Assembly: GCF_001294205.1 (NCBI RefSeq)
Contig: NZ_LAQT01000037.1
Location: 124,001-188,000, forward strand
Direction of reading: 5' to 3'
Source of the DNA: Amantichitinum ursilacus
Lineage (GTDB): Bacteria; Pseudomonadota; Gammaproteobacteria; Burkholderiales; Chitinibacteraceae
DNA: 64,000 bases
Shown here piece by piece: positions 35,362 to 44,308 of this stretch; position 1 is the stretch's first letter, and each line of letters starts with the position of its first letter. A model generated the notes under the pieces. That model saw only the letters and a program-made list of their open reading frames with translations, was not told where the DNA came from and did not search any database. Position numbers and translations under genes: made by a program.

Positions 35362-38124
35362 ATGTCTTCTGTACTAGAACCCATAGCCGTGAATAAAGAC
35401 CAGCCCCTGGCACGAGACCTCGATACCCTGGCCGAAGTCTTAGCCAGCACCATCCGCGAACAAACCGGCAATGCCGCCGCGGACCAGATCGGGGCCATAC
35501 GTGATCTGGCCATCCGCTACGTGGAAGGGCGCGATCCCGAAGCCAGCGCCACGCTGGCGCGTACTTTGTCTTCTCTGGACCTGACCAGCGCCATGGCGTT
35601 GGTGCGTGCGTTCAGCTATTTCTCGCATTTATCCAATATTGCGGAAGACCTGCATCACAACCGGCGTCGTCGCGTACACAAGATGCAAGGTTCCACGGCT
35701 CAGCGCGGAAGTATAGCCGCTGCCATTGATGCCTTGTTGGCCCGTGACGTTAAACCCGCAGAAATCCTCGCTTTGTTGGGTGAAACACTCATTGCGCCGG
35801 TTCTGACCGCGCACCCGACCGAAGTCAAACGCAAAACCATCCTCGAATGCCATCGCGCGATTTCGGATCTGCTACAAGCGCGCGACCGTTATCCGCTGAC
35901 CACCGAAGAGCTGCGCGCCAATCACGAAGCGCTGGAACGCGTGGTGCTGACGCTGTGGCAAACGCGCGAAATCCGCACCTTCAAACTGACGGTGCAGGAT
36001 GAAATCGAAAATGGCTCGGCGTATTTCCGCAATACTTTCCTGCACGAAGTGCCGCGCCTGTATCTGGACCTGGAAGATCGCCTGAGCGAACTGACCAACA
36101 CCAAAGTCGAGCTGCCCAACTTCTATCATGTGGGTTCCTGGATTGGCGGCGACCGCGACGGCAACCCGTTTGTGACCGGCGATGTGCTGCGTTATGCGGT
36201 GTCGCGCCAGTCGGGTATCGCGCTCGACTATTACTATCAACAGTGTTCCAAGCTGGAAAGCGAACTGTCGATGTCCACGCGCCTGGTGCAAGTGGATCAA
36301 TCGTTGCAGGCGCTGGCCGAGCAAGCCAACGAAGATCAGCGTAAATCTGAAGAGCCGTATCGTCTGGCCGTGGGCCATGTGCGCGCGCGGATTTTTGCCA
36401 CCGCCGTCAAGATTGGCAAGTTCCACCATCAATTGCACGACGTGGCGCGCGCGCCGGAATACGAAAGCGCCGACGAGCTCGCGCACGATCTGGAAGTGAT
36501 CTCCAATTCGCTGAAATCGCACGGCGCGGCCAAGCTGGCCAATGGCCGTTTGCGTCGTCTGCAACGCGCGCTGTCGGTGTTTGGTTTCTATCTGGCGCCG
36601 GTGGATATGCGTCAGCACGCCAATATGCATGAGAAGGCCGTGGCCGAGCTGTTCGAAAAAGCCGGCCTCGAAAACTATATGCGTCTGGACGAGGCGTCGC
36701 GCCGCGTGGTGCTGCTGCGCGAGCTGGCCAGCCCACGTCCGCTGATCTGCCCGTATCTGGAATACTCGCCTGAAGTGCAGAAAGAACTGGATATCTTCAG
36801 TGCCGCGGCTGAACTGCAAGCACGTTATGGCGAGTCGGTGCTGCCCAACTACATCATCAGCAATTGCGAGTCGGCCTCCGATTTGCTCGAAGTGGCTTTG
36901 CTGATGAACGAAGTCGGCCTGATCCAGCTGGCGCCCGCCGTCAAAGCCCGCATCAATATCATCCCGTTGTTTGAAACCATCGGCGACTTGCGCGCTTGCG
37001 GCCAGATCATGGGCGATCTGTTTGCGCTGCCGCAGTGGCGTCAGATCGTGGCGGGGCGCGATATGGTGCAAGAGGTGATGCTGGGTTATTCCGACTCCAA
37101 CAAGGATGGCGGTTATCTGACTTCCAACTGGGAGCTGTACAAGGCTGAGCTGAATCTGGTCAAAGTGTTTGAAGCGGCCGGCGTCAAAATGCGGCTGTTC
37201 CACGGCCGTGGCGGTACGGTCGGCCGTGGTGGCGGCCCGGCTTTCGACGCCATCGTGGCGCAGCCGGTGGGTTCGGTTGCGGGCCAGATCCGGATTACCG
37301 AGCAGGGCGAAGTGATTGCCTCCAAGTTTGCTGACCGCGAAGTGGGTCGGCGCAATCTGGAGATCATGATTGCGGCCACGCTCGAAGCCAGCTTCCCGAC
37401 CGAAGCGCAAGCCACCGTGGACACGCCGGAACGTCACAAGCTGGCCGAACGCCTGTCGCTGCGCGCGTATCAGGCGTATCGCGATCTGGTTTACGCCACG
37501 CCCGATTTCATCACCTATTTCCGCGAAGCCACGCCGATCAACGAAATCCCGAACCTGAACATCGGTTCGCGCCCGGCCGCACGTAAAAACACCAATTCGA
37601 TTGCCGATCTGCGCGCGATTCCCTGGGTGTTCAGCTGGTCGCAATGTCGTTTGATGCTGCCGGGCTGGTTCGGCTTCGGCACCGCCATCGCTGAATATCT
37701 GGCCGAAACCGGCGAAACCGGGCTGGCGGTGCTGCGCGAGCAATATAAAGAATGGCCGTTCTTTCAGGTGACCATTTCGAATATGGAAATGGTGCTGGCC
37801 AAATCCGATATCGCGATTGCTGCGCGTTACTCGGAACTGGTGCGCGATCAGGATCTGGCGCGCCGCATCTTTGGCCGCATCAAGGAAGAATGGCAACGCG
37901 CCGTGGATGCGGTGATGGCGATTACCGAGCATTCCACGTTGCTGGGCGACAACCCTTTGCTGGCGCGCAGCCTGGATAACCGCCTGCCGTATCTTGACCC
38001 GCTGAACCATCTGCAGGTGGAACTGCTCAAGCGCCTGCGTGCTGGCGATGAAAGCGAAGACCTGCAACACGCGGTGCATTTGACCATCAACGGCATCGCC
38101 GCTGGCCTGCGCAACTCGGGTTGA
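35362..38124 (+). CDS. ppc: Phosphoenolpyruvate carboxylase
   Basis: This enzyme makes oxaloacetate from phosphoenolpyruvate and bicarbonate to refill the TCA cycle. The 920 residues match bacterial PEPC. The N-terminal active-site histidine lies in LTAHPTEVKRKT near residue 150. The Gly-rich loop FHGRGGTVGRGGGP is near 613-626. The C-terminus ends in GIAAGLRNSG, close to the family's usual RNTG end. The start gives a short N-terminal extension (MSSVLEPIAV) before the conserved region. Confidence 0.97.
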   Translation: MSSVLEPIAVNKDQPLARDLDTLAEVLASTIREQTGNAAADQIGAIRDLAIRYVEGRDPEASATLARTLSSLDLTSAMALVRAFSYFSHLSNIAEDLHHNRRRRVHKMQGSTAQRGSIAAAIDALLARDVKPAEILALLGETLIAPVLTAHPTEVKRKTILECHRAISDLLQARDRYPLTTEELRANHEALERVVLTLWQTREIRTFKLTVQDEIENGSAYFRNTFLHEVPRLYLDLEDRLSELTNTKVELPNFYHVGSWIGGDRDGNPFVTGDVLRYAVSRQSGIALDYYYQQCSKLESELSMSTRLVQVDQSLQALAEQANEDQRKSEEPYRLAVGHVRARIFATAVKIGKFHHQLHDVARAPEYESADELAHDLEVISNSLKSHGAAKLANGRLRRLQRALSVFGFYLAPVDMRQHANMHEKAVAELFEKAGLENYMRLDEASRRVVLLRELASPRPLICPYLEYSPEVQKELDIFSAAAELQARYGESVLPNYIISNCESASDLLEVALLMNEVGLIQLAPAVKARINIIPLFETIGDLRACGQIMGDLFALPQWRQIVAGRDMVQEVMLGYSDSNKDGGYLTSNWELYKAELNLVKVFEAAGVKMRLFHGRGGTVGRGGGPAFDAIVAQPVGSVAGQIRITEQGEVIASKFADREVGRRNLEIMIAATLEASFPTEAQATVDTPERHKLAERLSLRAYQAYRDLVYATPDFITYFREATPINEIPNLNIGSRPAARKNTNSIADLRAIPWVFSWSQCRLMLPGWFGFGTAIAEYLAETGETGLAVLREQYKEWPFFQVTISNMEMVLAKSDIAIAARYSELVRDQDLARRIFGRIKEEWQRAVDAVMAITEHSTLLGDNPLLARSLDNRLPYLDPLNHLQVELLKRLRAGDESEDLQHAVHLTINGIAAGLRNSG

Positions 38125-38173
38125 TCGACCTCTGATTGCCGATCGGCCCGTGCCGCTGGCACACTACGCCGCC

Positions 38174-38656
38174 ATGAGCCTCCGACTTGTACACATCAAG
38201 GCGGGGATGCTTGTGGCGGCGTTGTTATTGGCGGCCACAGCGTCCGCCGCCGTGCCCAGCCACTTTGGCGAGCAGATGGAAGCCGCGCTGACCTGCCGTT
38301 CCGAATGGTCGACCGCGTGGTGGCGCGGTTATTTCCGCTCTTATCTCGGTACGCCGCTGCGCACGTGGGGCGAGGCCGAGTGGTTTGACAGCCAGGGCGC
38401 GCAACTGGGTGGGGTCACCGCCAAAGAAGCCTTTGTCAATTTGCCTACCAGCGGTGCGTTGATGGTGGGCGTGCTGATTGCGCAGCCAGTGGACAAGGTC
38501 AAACAAACCATCGAGACCACGCTGTCGACGCACTTCGAACCCATCGCCGGGCCGTATCCGCGGTTTCTGTCGTTCTCGGGTAGTGTGCTGGTCGGATTGT
38601 CCAACAACCAGACCAAGTGGTACTGCGCCCGCTGGAACCTCGGCAACCGCCCATAG
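38174..38656 (+). CDS. Secreted protein of unknown function
   Basis: A 160-residue protein with a signal peptide (AGMLVAALLLAATASAAV, cleaved near residue 25). The mature part contains two cysteines (LTCRSEW and WYCARW) that could pair, a tryptophan-rich start (STAWWRGYFRSYL) and EAEWFDSQGAQLGGVTAKEAF. It may be periplasmic. The ATG at 38174 is chosen over 38150 because it leads straight into the signal peptide. It lies about 50 nt after ppc, and a pair of palindromic repeats follows it. I do not recognise the family. Confidence 0.65.
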   Translation: MSLRLVHIKAGMLVAALLLAATASAAVPSHFGEQMEAALTCRSEWSTAWWRGYFRSYLGTPLRTWGEAEWFDSQGAQLGGVTAKEAFVNLPTSGALMVGVLIAQPVDKVKQTIETTLSTHFEPIAGPYPRFLSFSGSVLVGLSNNQTKWYCARWNLGNRP

Positions 38657-38684
38657 GGTGGGTCAAGACCCACCATTCAAAGCC
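38652..38684 (-). repeat. Palindromic intergenic repeat, copy B
   Basis: The same 33-bp unit as copy A, with identical core and flank. It starts within the last codons of the preceding gene and faces copy B' across 29 bp. Confidence 0.85.
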
Positions 38685-38713
38685 GACTGCTCATAGCGCT
38701 GTTCCTGGCATAC

Positions 38714-38746
38714 CGCTTTAGCTGGTGGGTCTTGACCCACCCTATG
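38714..38746 (+). repeat. Palindromic intergenic repeat, copy B' (inverted partner of B)
   Basis: An exact 23-bp inverted match to copy B in the core, with CGCTTT in place of GGCTTT. B and B' together form a cruciform-like pair of about 95 bp, as in REP doublets. Confidence 0.85.
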
Positions 38747-39167
38747 CGTCCGACGCGATTCACCCGGATGCCACGCGCACCAATTCACGACCGCTGCGTA
38801 TGACAACGTAATACCAGTTGCCACCTCCCGACGTCAGAAATCGCCTACCCAAACTGACCAGTTCTTTCAAGAGACGGCCCGCACTATGCGGACACACGGG
38901 CGCGCTCGCTAGACGACCGCGTGTGGCGCGGTTGATTCAGAATGTGTCTGCCGTCTGTCTGCTTTTTGTCGGCGACCAAGGGTCGTTTCAGCATTTTTCT
39001 GGTGCGAGATTACTGCGCAAGAAACGGGCAAAGTACATCAGGCAATGATAATGATGCGTTGCAACATGGTGCTGCGCCGCAATATTCCTAGCTACAGCGT
39101 CAATCAGCGTGCCATATATTGCATCGCAACAAATCCACCTTGGTGCGTTTCTGTAAGCGCAAAAGTT

Positions 39168-39187
39168 GTAGTAAGTAAAACTACTAC
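39168..39187. promoter_or_regulatory. Palindrome upstream of the chitinase promoter
   Basis: GTAGTA (39168-39173) and TACTAC (39182-39187) form 6-bp arms around 8 bp. A third TAC follows at 39188. It ends about 30 bp before the TTGACA box and could be an operator. Confidence 0.35.
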
Positions 39188-39217
39188 TACGCAATTTCTG
39201 TGTAAAAGTACCAGGGG

Positions 39218-39247
39218 TTGACACAAATTCGCCATTAGAGAGTTAAT
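39218..39247 (+). promoter_or_regulatory. Sigma-70 promoter candidate for the first chitinase
   Basis: TTGACA (39218-39223), an 18-bp spacer and GTTAAT (39242-39247; 4 of 6 consensus bases). It lies about 155 bp before the start codon. Confidence 0.45.
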
Positions 39248-39402
39248 GCACCACGTCGAAAGCGGGGCAGAACCTGCACCCGTTGGCCGCCAGGAATAGC
39301 AGCGATTGCTTGCAATCGACTGACATAAACAAGCCGGTGGACCAGACCATTACATGCGCGTGAATAACGCCAATGCACAAGACAGGATGGAGACCCTTCT
39401 TT

Positions 39403-41400
39403 ATGCGTATCAATCGTTTTGTACTCGCGGCGATACCGGCCGCCCTCGTGGCGGCCCATTCTTTTGCTGCTTATCCGGCCTGGCAGGACGGCGGTACCTA
39501 CTCAGCAGGTACCGTGGTGTATTACAACGGTCATGATTACCAGGCACTGGTAACCCAGACCGATTACGTCGGCGCCAACTGGAACCCGGCTTCTACCCCC
39601 AGCCTGTGGAAAGACCTGGGCGTAGATACCTCGGGCTCCGGCTCGCCGACTCCCGCACCTACCCCCGCACCGACGCCGGCGCCCACGCCAGCGCCGACGC
39701 CTAAACCCACGCCGACCCCGGCGCCGACGCCGGTCGCTACTCCGGCTCCGACGCCTGCGCCCACACCGGCTCCGACGCCGAGCAGCGGCTGCGCCGCCGT
39801 ATGGAGCGCCAGCACTGCTTATAACGCTGGCGCTGTGGTCAGCCTGAACGGCATCAATTACAAAGCCAACTGGTGGACGCAAGGCAACAGCCCGGCCACC
39901 GCATCCGGCCCGGTCGGCAGCGGCCAACCGTGGACCGCCACCGGCAACTGTAGCGGCAGCACGCCGACGCCGGCTCCGACGCCTGCACCGACTCCGGCCC
40001 CCACACCGGCGCCGACGCCCGCACCGACACCGGCTCCGACGCCAGCGCCCACCCCGGCACCGACGCCGACTCCCGCTCCGACGCCTGCGCCCACCCCGGC
40101 GCCGACGCCCACCAGCGGTTACCAGGTCGGTTCGTACTTCGCCCAGTGGGGTATCTACAGCACCGCGTATTACGTGAAGACCATCGACACCAGCGGCGCG
40201 GCCGCCAAGTTGACCTTCATCAACTACGCATTCAACAACATCTACAAGCAAGCCGACGGTACCTACAAGTGCCAGGGTCAGGTGACTGCGCTCGAGCCTG
40301 GCTCGACCGATGCCTCCAGCCCCAGCGCCGGTCTCGGTGGCGATGCCTGGGCGGATATCCAGAAAGGCTTTGACGCTGCCACTTCGGTCAGCGGCGTGGC
40401 CGATGCCTGGGACCAGAAGGTCAAAGGCAACTTCAACCAGCTGAAAGAACTGAAAGCCAAATACCCGAATATCAAGGTACTGGTTTCGCTGGGTGGCTGG
40501 ACATGGTCCAAGTACTTCTCGGCAGCGGCTGCCACCGATGCCAATCGCAAGGCCCTGGTATCCAGCTGCGTGGATATGTATCTGAAGGGCAACTACCCGG
40601 TTGATTCCGGCTCGGCCACCGGTGGTACCGGTGTACTGGCAGGCATCTTCGACGGGATCGACATTGACTGGGAATACCCGGGTATCCAGGGCGTGGGTTA
40701 CAACACGGTGGATGCGGTCAACGACAAGCATAACTACACGCTGTTGATGGCCGAGTTCCGTAAACAGATGGATGCGTTGGGCCAGCATTATCTGCTGACG
40801 GCCACCACCGGTGCGGGTTCGGACAAGATTGCGCAGGAAGAACTGGGCTCTCTGGCGCCGTATATGGACTGGATGAACGTGATGACGTACGACTATCACG
40901 GCGGTTGGGAGGCGAAAGGCCCGACTGACTTCCATGCCAACCTGTACAAGGACCCGGCCAGCCCGAATATCGCAGGCGGCGGCGTGATGGCCACTTACGA
41001 TACCGATGATGCGGTCAAGGAACTGGTCGCAGGCGGCTTCCCGGTTAACAAGCTCAACCTGGGCATTCCGTACTACGGTCGTGGCTGGACCGGCGTGAAG
41101 AACGTCAACAACGGTCTGTACCAAGCGGCCACTGGCCCGGCAGCAGGCGCATCGGAAGCGGGCATCAACAACTACAACGTGTTGAAGAACGCAGCCGGTA
41201 ACGTCTACTACAACAACACCGTGGTGGGCCTGTACAAGTATGACGGCACCAACTGGTGGAGCTATGACGACGCGACCATCATCGCGACCAAGGTGAACTA
41301 CGCCAAAACCAAGGGTATGGGCGGCATGTTCTCGTGGTCTCTGGATGGCGATGACAGCACCGCAACGCTGACCAAGGCGATGGGCGCGATCCGCAACTGA
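39403..41400 (+). CDS. Secreted GH18 chitinase with two N-terminal chitin-binding modules
   Basis: A 665-residue endo-type chitinase. A signal peptide ends near residue 22. A CBM5/12-like module follows (about 24-72, [18 protein letters not shown]...DYVGANWNP). Then come a Pro-Thr-Ala-Pro linker, a second CBM5/12 module (about 128-186, [18 protein letters not shown]...WWTQGNSP), a second linker, and a C-terminal GH18 domain (about 245-665). The catalytic motif DGIDIDWE lies at 417-424, with E424 as the proton donor. SLGGWTWS and [10 protein letters not shown] are also present. The ATG at 39403 has GGAG 10 nt upstream. A terminator at 41430 separates it from the next chitinase. Confidence 0.95.
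   Translation: MRINRFVLAAIPAALVAAHSFAAYPAWQDGGTYSAGTVVYYNGHDYQALVTQTDYVGANWNPASTPSLWKDLGVDTSGSGSPTPAPTPAPTPAPTPAPTPKPTPTPAPTPVATPAPTPAPTPAPTPSSGCAAVWSASTAYNAGAVVSLNGINYKANWWTQGNSPATASGPVGSGQPWTATGNCSGSTPTPAPTPAPTPAPTPAPTPAPTPAPTPAPTPAPTPTPAPTPAPTPAPTPTSGYQVGSYFAQWGIYSTAYYVKTIDTSGAAAKLTFINYAFNNIYKQADGTYKCQGQVTALEPGSTDASSPSAGLGGDAWADIQKGFDAATSVSGVADAWDQKVKGNFNQLKELKAKYPNIKVLVSLGGWTWSKYFSAAAATDANRKALVSSCVDMYLKGNYPVDSGSATGGTGVLAGIFDGIDIDWEYPGIQGVGYNTVDAVNDKHNYTLLMAEFRKQMDALGQHYLLTATTGAGSDKIAQEELGSLAPYMDWMNVMTYDYHGGWEAKGPTDFHANLYKDPASPNIAGGGVMATYDTDDAVKELVAGGFPVNKLNLGIPYYGRGWTGVKNVNNGLYQAATGPAAGASEAGINNYNVLKNAAGNVYYNNTVVGLYKYDGTNWWSYDDATIIATKVNYAKTKGMGGMFSWSLDGDDSTATLTKAMGAIRN
39645..39780 (+). 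repeat. Pro-Thr-Ala linker repeat, first chitinase (linker 1)
   Basis: A low-complexity coding repeat of 12-nt PTPA units with some PKPT and PVAT variants, joining the first and second chitin-binding modules. Confidence 0.85.
39964..40113 (+). repeat. Pro-Thr-Ala linker repeat, first chitinase (linker 2)
   Basis: A longer run of 12-nt PTPA-coding units between the second binding module and the GH18 domain. Codons vary, so the repeat is conserved more in protein than in DNA. Confidence 0.85.
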
Positions 41401-41429
41401 GCAATGTTTTGACAAGGCAGTGAGACCTG

Positions 41430-41459
41430 GCCCTCCCTACCCCCGGGGAGGGCTTTTTT
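41430..41459 (+). terminator. Terminator after the first chitinase
   Basis: GCCCTCCC (41430-41437) pairs with GGGAGGGC (41446-41453) over an 8-nt loop, followed by six T residues. Confidence 0.9.
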
Positions 41460-41507
41460 ACGCCGGTATTCTGGCTTCAAACCAAAAAGTCGAGAGGAAA
41501 CAACGAG

Positions 41508-43019
41508 ATGGCTATGCAAAAATCGCGTCGTATCAAATCGCTGGTCTGCGCACTGGCGCTGGCTGGCGTGGCCGCACAGGCCTGCGCTACCCGGGTGGCG
41601 CCGTACTTTTATACCTGGGGCTTCGGCAACAGCAGCTACGCCGTCACCAGCCTGATGGACGCCAAAAACAAAGCTGGCCTGCAAGGCGCGACGCTGGCTT
41701 TCCTGGTGTCCAGCGGCGGTTGCGCGGTGGATAACTCGGTCTCGCAAATGCAAAGCGATATCACCGCGTTCCAGAACGCCGGTGGCCGCGTGATCATTTC
41801 GTTTGGCGGGGCCAACGGCACCTATCTGGAATCCACGTGTAGTGCCAGCCAGATGTTCAGCCTGATCGATGGCATTCTGCAAAGCACCGGCGTGCGCGCC
41901 ATCGACTTTGACGTCGAAGGCGGTCAGTTGGGCAACGCCGCGCTCAACACCGTACGTAATGCCGCGATCCTGCAACTGCAACAAAAATACCCGGGCCTGT
42001 ATGTGTCGCTGACGCTGCCGGTGATCCCCGCAATTTCGTGGGGCGGTGGCCTGACGCAAGACGGCATCAATGCTGTGCAATCGGCGGCCAGCGCGGGCGT
42101 TAACGTCAGCCTTGTCAATCTGATGACCATGGATTTTGGCGGCAGCTTTGATACCGGCGCCACCATGGGCAGCCTGACGCTGTCGGCGGCCAATGTGGTG
42201 TTCAACCAGCTCAAGACCATCTACCCGAGCAAGAGCACGGCGCAAATCTGGGCCATGATCGGCATTACCCCGATGATCGGGGTGAACGATGACGCGGCCG
42301 AAGTGTTTACTACCGCCGACGCCACCACCGTGGCCAACTTTGCCAAGACCAATGGCGTGGGCCTGCTGAGCTTCTGGGCGCTGCAACGCGATCGCAGCGG
42401 CACGGGCGGCAATGATCAGTATTCCAACACCACGCAGACCAACTTCCAGTTTGTGAAGACGTTCCAGAGCGTGGCTTCCGGCACGCCGACGCCTGCGCCC
42501 ACGCCGACCCCCGCACCGACGCCGACGCCTGCACCGACACCGGCTCCGACACCTGCACCCACGCCGGCCCCAACGCCGTCGGGTTCTTGCGCCGCGGCGT
42601 GGAATGCTTCGACCGCCTATAACGGCGGCGCAGTGGTCAGCTACAACGGCGTGAACTACAAAGCCAACTGGTGGACGCAAGGCAACAGCCCGGCCACCGC
42701 CAGCGGCCCGGTCGGCAGCGGCCAGCCCTGGACCGCCACCGGCAATTGCGGCAGCGCTGCACCCACGCCGGCGCCGACGCCCGCACCAGCACCGACCCCT
42801 GCGCCAACGCCTGCGCCGACTCCGGCCCCCACGCCTGCGCCGACGCCATCCGGTTCGTGCCCGGTGTGGAAAGAAGGCAGCACCTATAACGCGGGTGCGG
42901 TGGTCAGCTATAGCGGCAGCAACTACACCGCGCTGGTCACGCAGACCGACTACGTCGGCGCGGGCTGGAACCCCGCTGCCACCCCGTCACTGTGGAAAGC
43001 CGGCGGCACTTGCAAATAA
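41508..43019 (+). CDS. Secreted GH18 chitinase with two C-terminal chitin-binding modules
   Basis: A 503-residue protein. A signal peptide ([16 protein letters not shown]) ends near residue 27. A compact GH18 domain of about 300 residues follows. Its catalytic motif reads RAIDFDVE, with E137 in the acid position; the first Asp of the common DxxDxDxE motif is replaced, as in some small GH18 subgroups. After a PTPA linker comes a CBM5/12 module (about 360-415), another linker, and a second CBM5/12 module (about 449-503, [13 protein letters not shown]). GAGGAAA lies before the ATG. The modules match those of the upstream chitinase in reverse order. Confidence 0.92.
42484..42580 (+). repeat. Pro-Thr-Ala linker repeat, second chitinase (linker 1)
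   Basis: PTPA-coding 12-nt units with PTPTPA variants, linking GH18 to the first binding module. Confidence 0.85.
42762..42848 (+). repeat. Pro-Thr-Ala linker repeat, second chitinase (linker 2)
   Basis: PTPA-coding units with one PAPA variant, between the two binding modules. Confidence 0.85.
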
Positions 43020-43035
43020 GCCGCTCGCGCAAAAC

Positions 43036-43061
43036 AAAGCCCCGCATCGCGGGGCTTTTTT
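43036..43061. terminator. Bidirectional terminator (second chitinase / FUSC gene)
   Basis: A perfect 10-bp stem, AAAGCCCCGC with GCGGGGCTTT, over a 3-nt loop, with T-rich ends on both strands. It lies between convergent genes. Confidence 0.9.
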
Positions 43062-43063
43062 AT

Positions 43064-44116
43064 TTAAAACTTCATCGGCCGTGGCCGCCGCTGATGCGCT
43101 TCCCACCGCTCAATCCGCGGCAGCAGCTTGATATAAATCGCCGACCCCAGTCCACAAATCGCGCACGCAATAATCGTGTTCTCGATCCGCGCCCAGGCAA
43201 ATTCAGGCAGCCGCGCCTGCTGCACCAAACCAAAATCCAGCAGGATCATCACCAGCGCGGTAATCGGAATTACCGTCACCCAATAATTGCGCGCCTGCGC
43301 GGCTGGGGTGACCGCACCCATCAGGGTAACGATCAGCGCCAGTGCCCATTCGTTCTGCACAAAATGGATGACCAACGCGCCCAGCAGCACGCCGATCAGC
43401 GAGCCCACCAGGCGTTGGATCAGTCGGTGCACGCTATGAAACACGTCGTAAACCGTCACGATGGTGATGGTCAGCGGAATCCAGTAATAGCGCATCAGCC
43501 CCAACGACTGGCCCAGCACATAGCCGGTGACCACCAGAATGGTGAAATACAACGCAAACGCGCCGTTGTTATGCCGCCGTCGCATCAGGTGGCGCGCCGC
43601 TTCGCGCAGCATCGGCGCAGTCTGGAATTCGGGTTCTTTAAACAGATTGAGCGTGACCAGCACGGCCAGGATGCCGGATAAGCCACCCACAATCACATAC
43701 GTGCCGCATAAGGGCGGTAAATGCGGCGCGCTATCACCAAACAGAAACGCCACCAGCCAGTATTTGCCGATAAATTCGACTGAGCCGCCTGCACCCTGCA
43801 ACCAGCCGGCAAACAGTGCAAAGCCACACAGCAAAGCCAGCGATGCGCCCGGCACCCAATGCCCGGCCACGCCGGCAATGCCCGCCAGCAACATGCCTAA
43901 CGTCATATACAGAATGGCCGCCACGCGCTCGCTGGTTTCGCCGCCGTAATCCACAAACAAGGTGTAGTAAGCGGTGACGCCGCCATACACGGCCGGGAGA
44001 AACTCGCCGCGCGAGAGCGCAATCAGCAGCGGCAGTCCGACTGCGATTGCGCCGCGCAGCACCTTGCGGCGGTTGATGGGCGTGGTCGCGAGCACGAGCG
44101 ATGGATGCAGCGGCAT
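43064..44116 (-). CDS. FUSC-family inner-membrane protein
   Basis: A membrane protein of about 350 residues with two blocks of hydrophobic helices (about 20-160 and 190-330), as in the fusaric-acid-resistance / aromatic-acid-exporter superfamily. The conserved YYWIPLTITIVTVYD and RLVGSLIGVLLGALV segments in the second half are typical of the FUSC-like domain. It lacks the extra cytoplasmic domain of YccS. The ATG at 44116 is preferred over a TTG at 44146. No efflux partner (membrane fusion protein) is adjacent, so the cargo is unknown. Confidence 0.8.
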   Translation of the reverse strand: MPLHPSLVLATTPINRRKVLRGAIAVGLPLLIALSRGEFLPAVYGGVTAYYTLFVDYGGETSERVAAILYMTLGMLLAGIAGVAGHWVPGASLALLCGFALFAGWLQGAGGSVEFIGKYWLVAFLFGDSAPHLPPLCGTYVIVGGLSGILAVLVTLNLFKEPEFQTAPMLREAARHLMRRRHNNGAFALYFTILVVTGYVLGQSLGLMRYYWIPLTITIVTVYDVFHSVHRLIQRLVGSLIGVLLGALVIHFVQNEWALALIVTLMGAVTPAAQARNYWVTVIPITALVMILLDFGLVQQARLPEFAWARIENTIIACAICGLGSAIYIKLLPRIERWEAHQRRPRPMKF

Positions 44117-44308
44117 GACAAGCCTGTAATAAGAGATAAGCGCCAAGGGCCCGCCAATGTAGTCGAGCTACGGCGGTTGTGCAGCCGTAAATATGCCAGT
44201 TACCGAGGCTTGCGTCGCGGCGCGTGTTGGGGTTGTGCGTGCCAACGCAACGCAGGGCTGCGCGCGTTGTACCTTATGCGGGATAATCGCGTTTTGCCAG
44301 GAAACGCC

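Larger units (their letters stand above)
38747..39402. other. About 650-bp regulatory region upstream of the first chitinase
   Basis: No convincing gene is present; a short frame at 38818-39048 lacks any motif. The 39000-39250 part is AT-richer than the neighbours and holds a palindrome and a TTGACA promoter candidate. A leader of roughly 150 nt would precede the chitinase ATG. Confidence 0.6.

Noticed and set aside
35872-38079. 735-codon minus-strand open frame opposite ppc
   Set aside because: Antisense shadow of ppc with no recognisable domain.
38818-39048. 76-codon gene upstream of the first chitinase
   Set aside because: No motif or start signal; it lies in a probable control region.
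39502-41415. Long minus-strand open frame opposite the first chitinase, with Gly-Ala-Gly-Val-like repeats in related frames
   Set aside because: It is the antisense of the PTPA linker repeats and of GC-rich codons. No start signal or domain was seen.
39645-42848. Regular short repeats that might suggest a CRISPR array
   Set aside because: The repeats are 12-nt coding units without unique spacers, in frame with chitinase genes.
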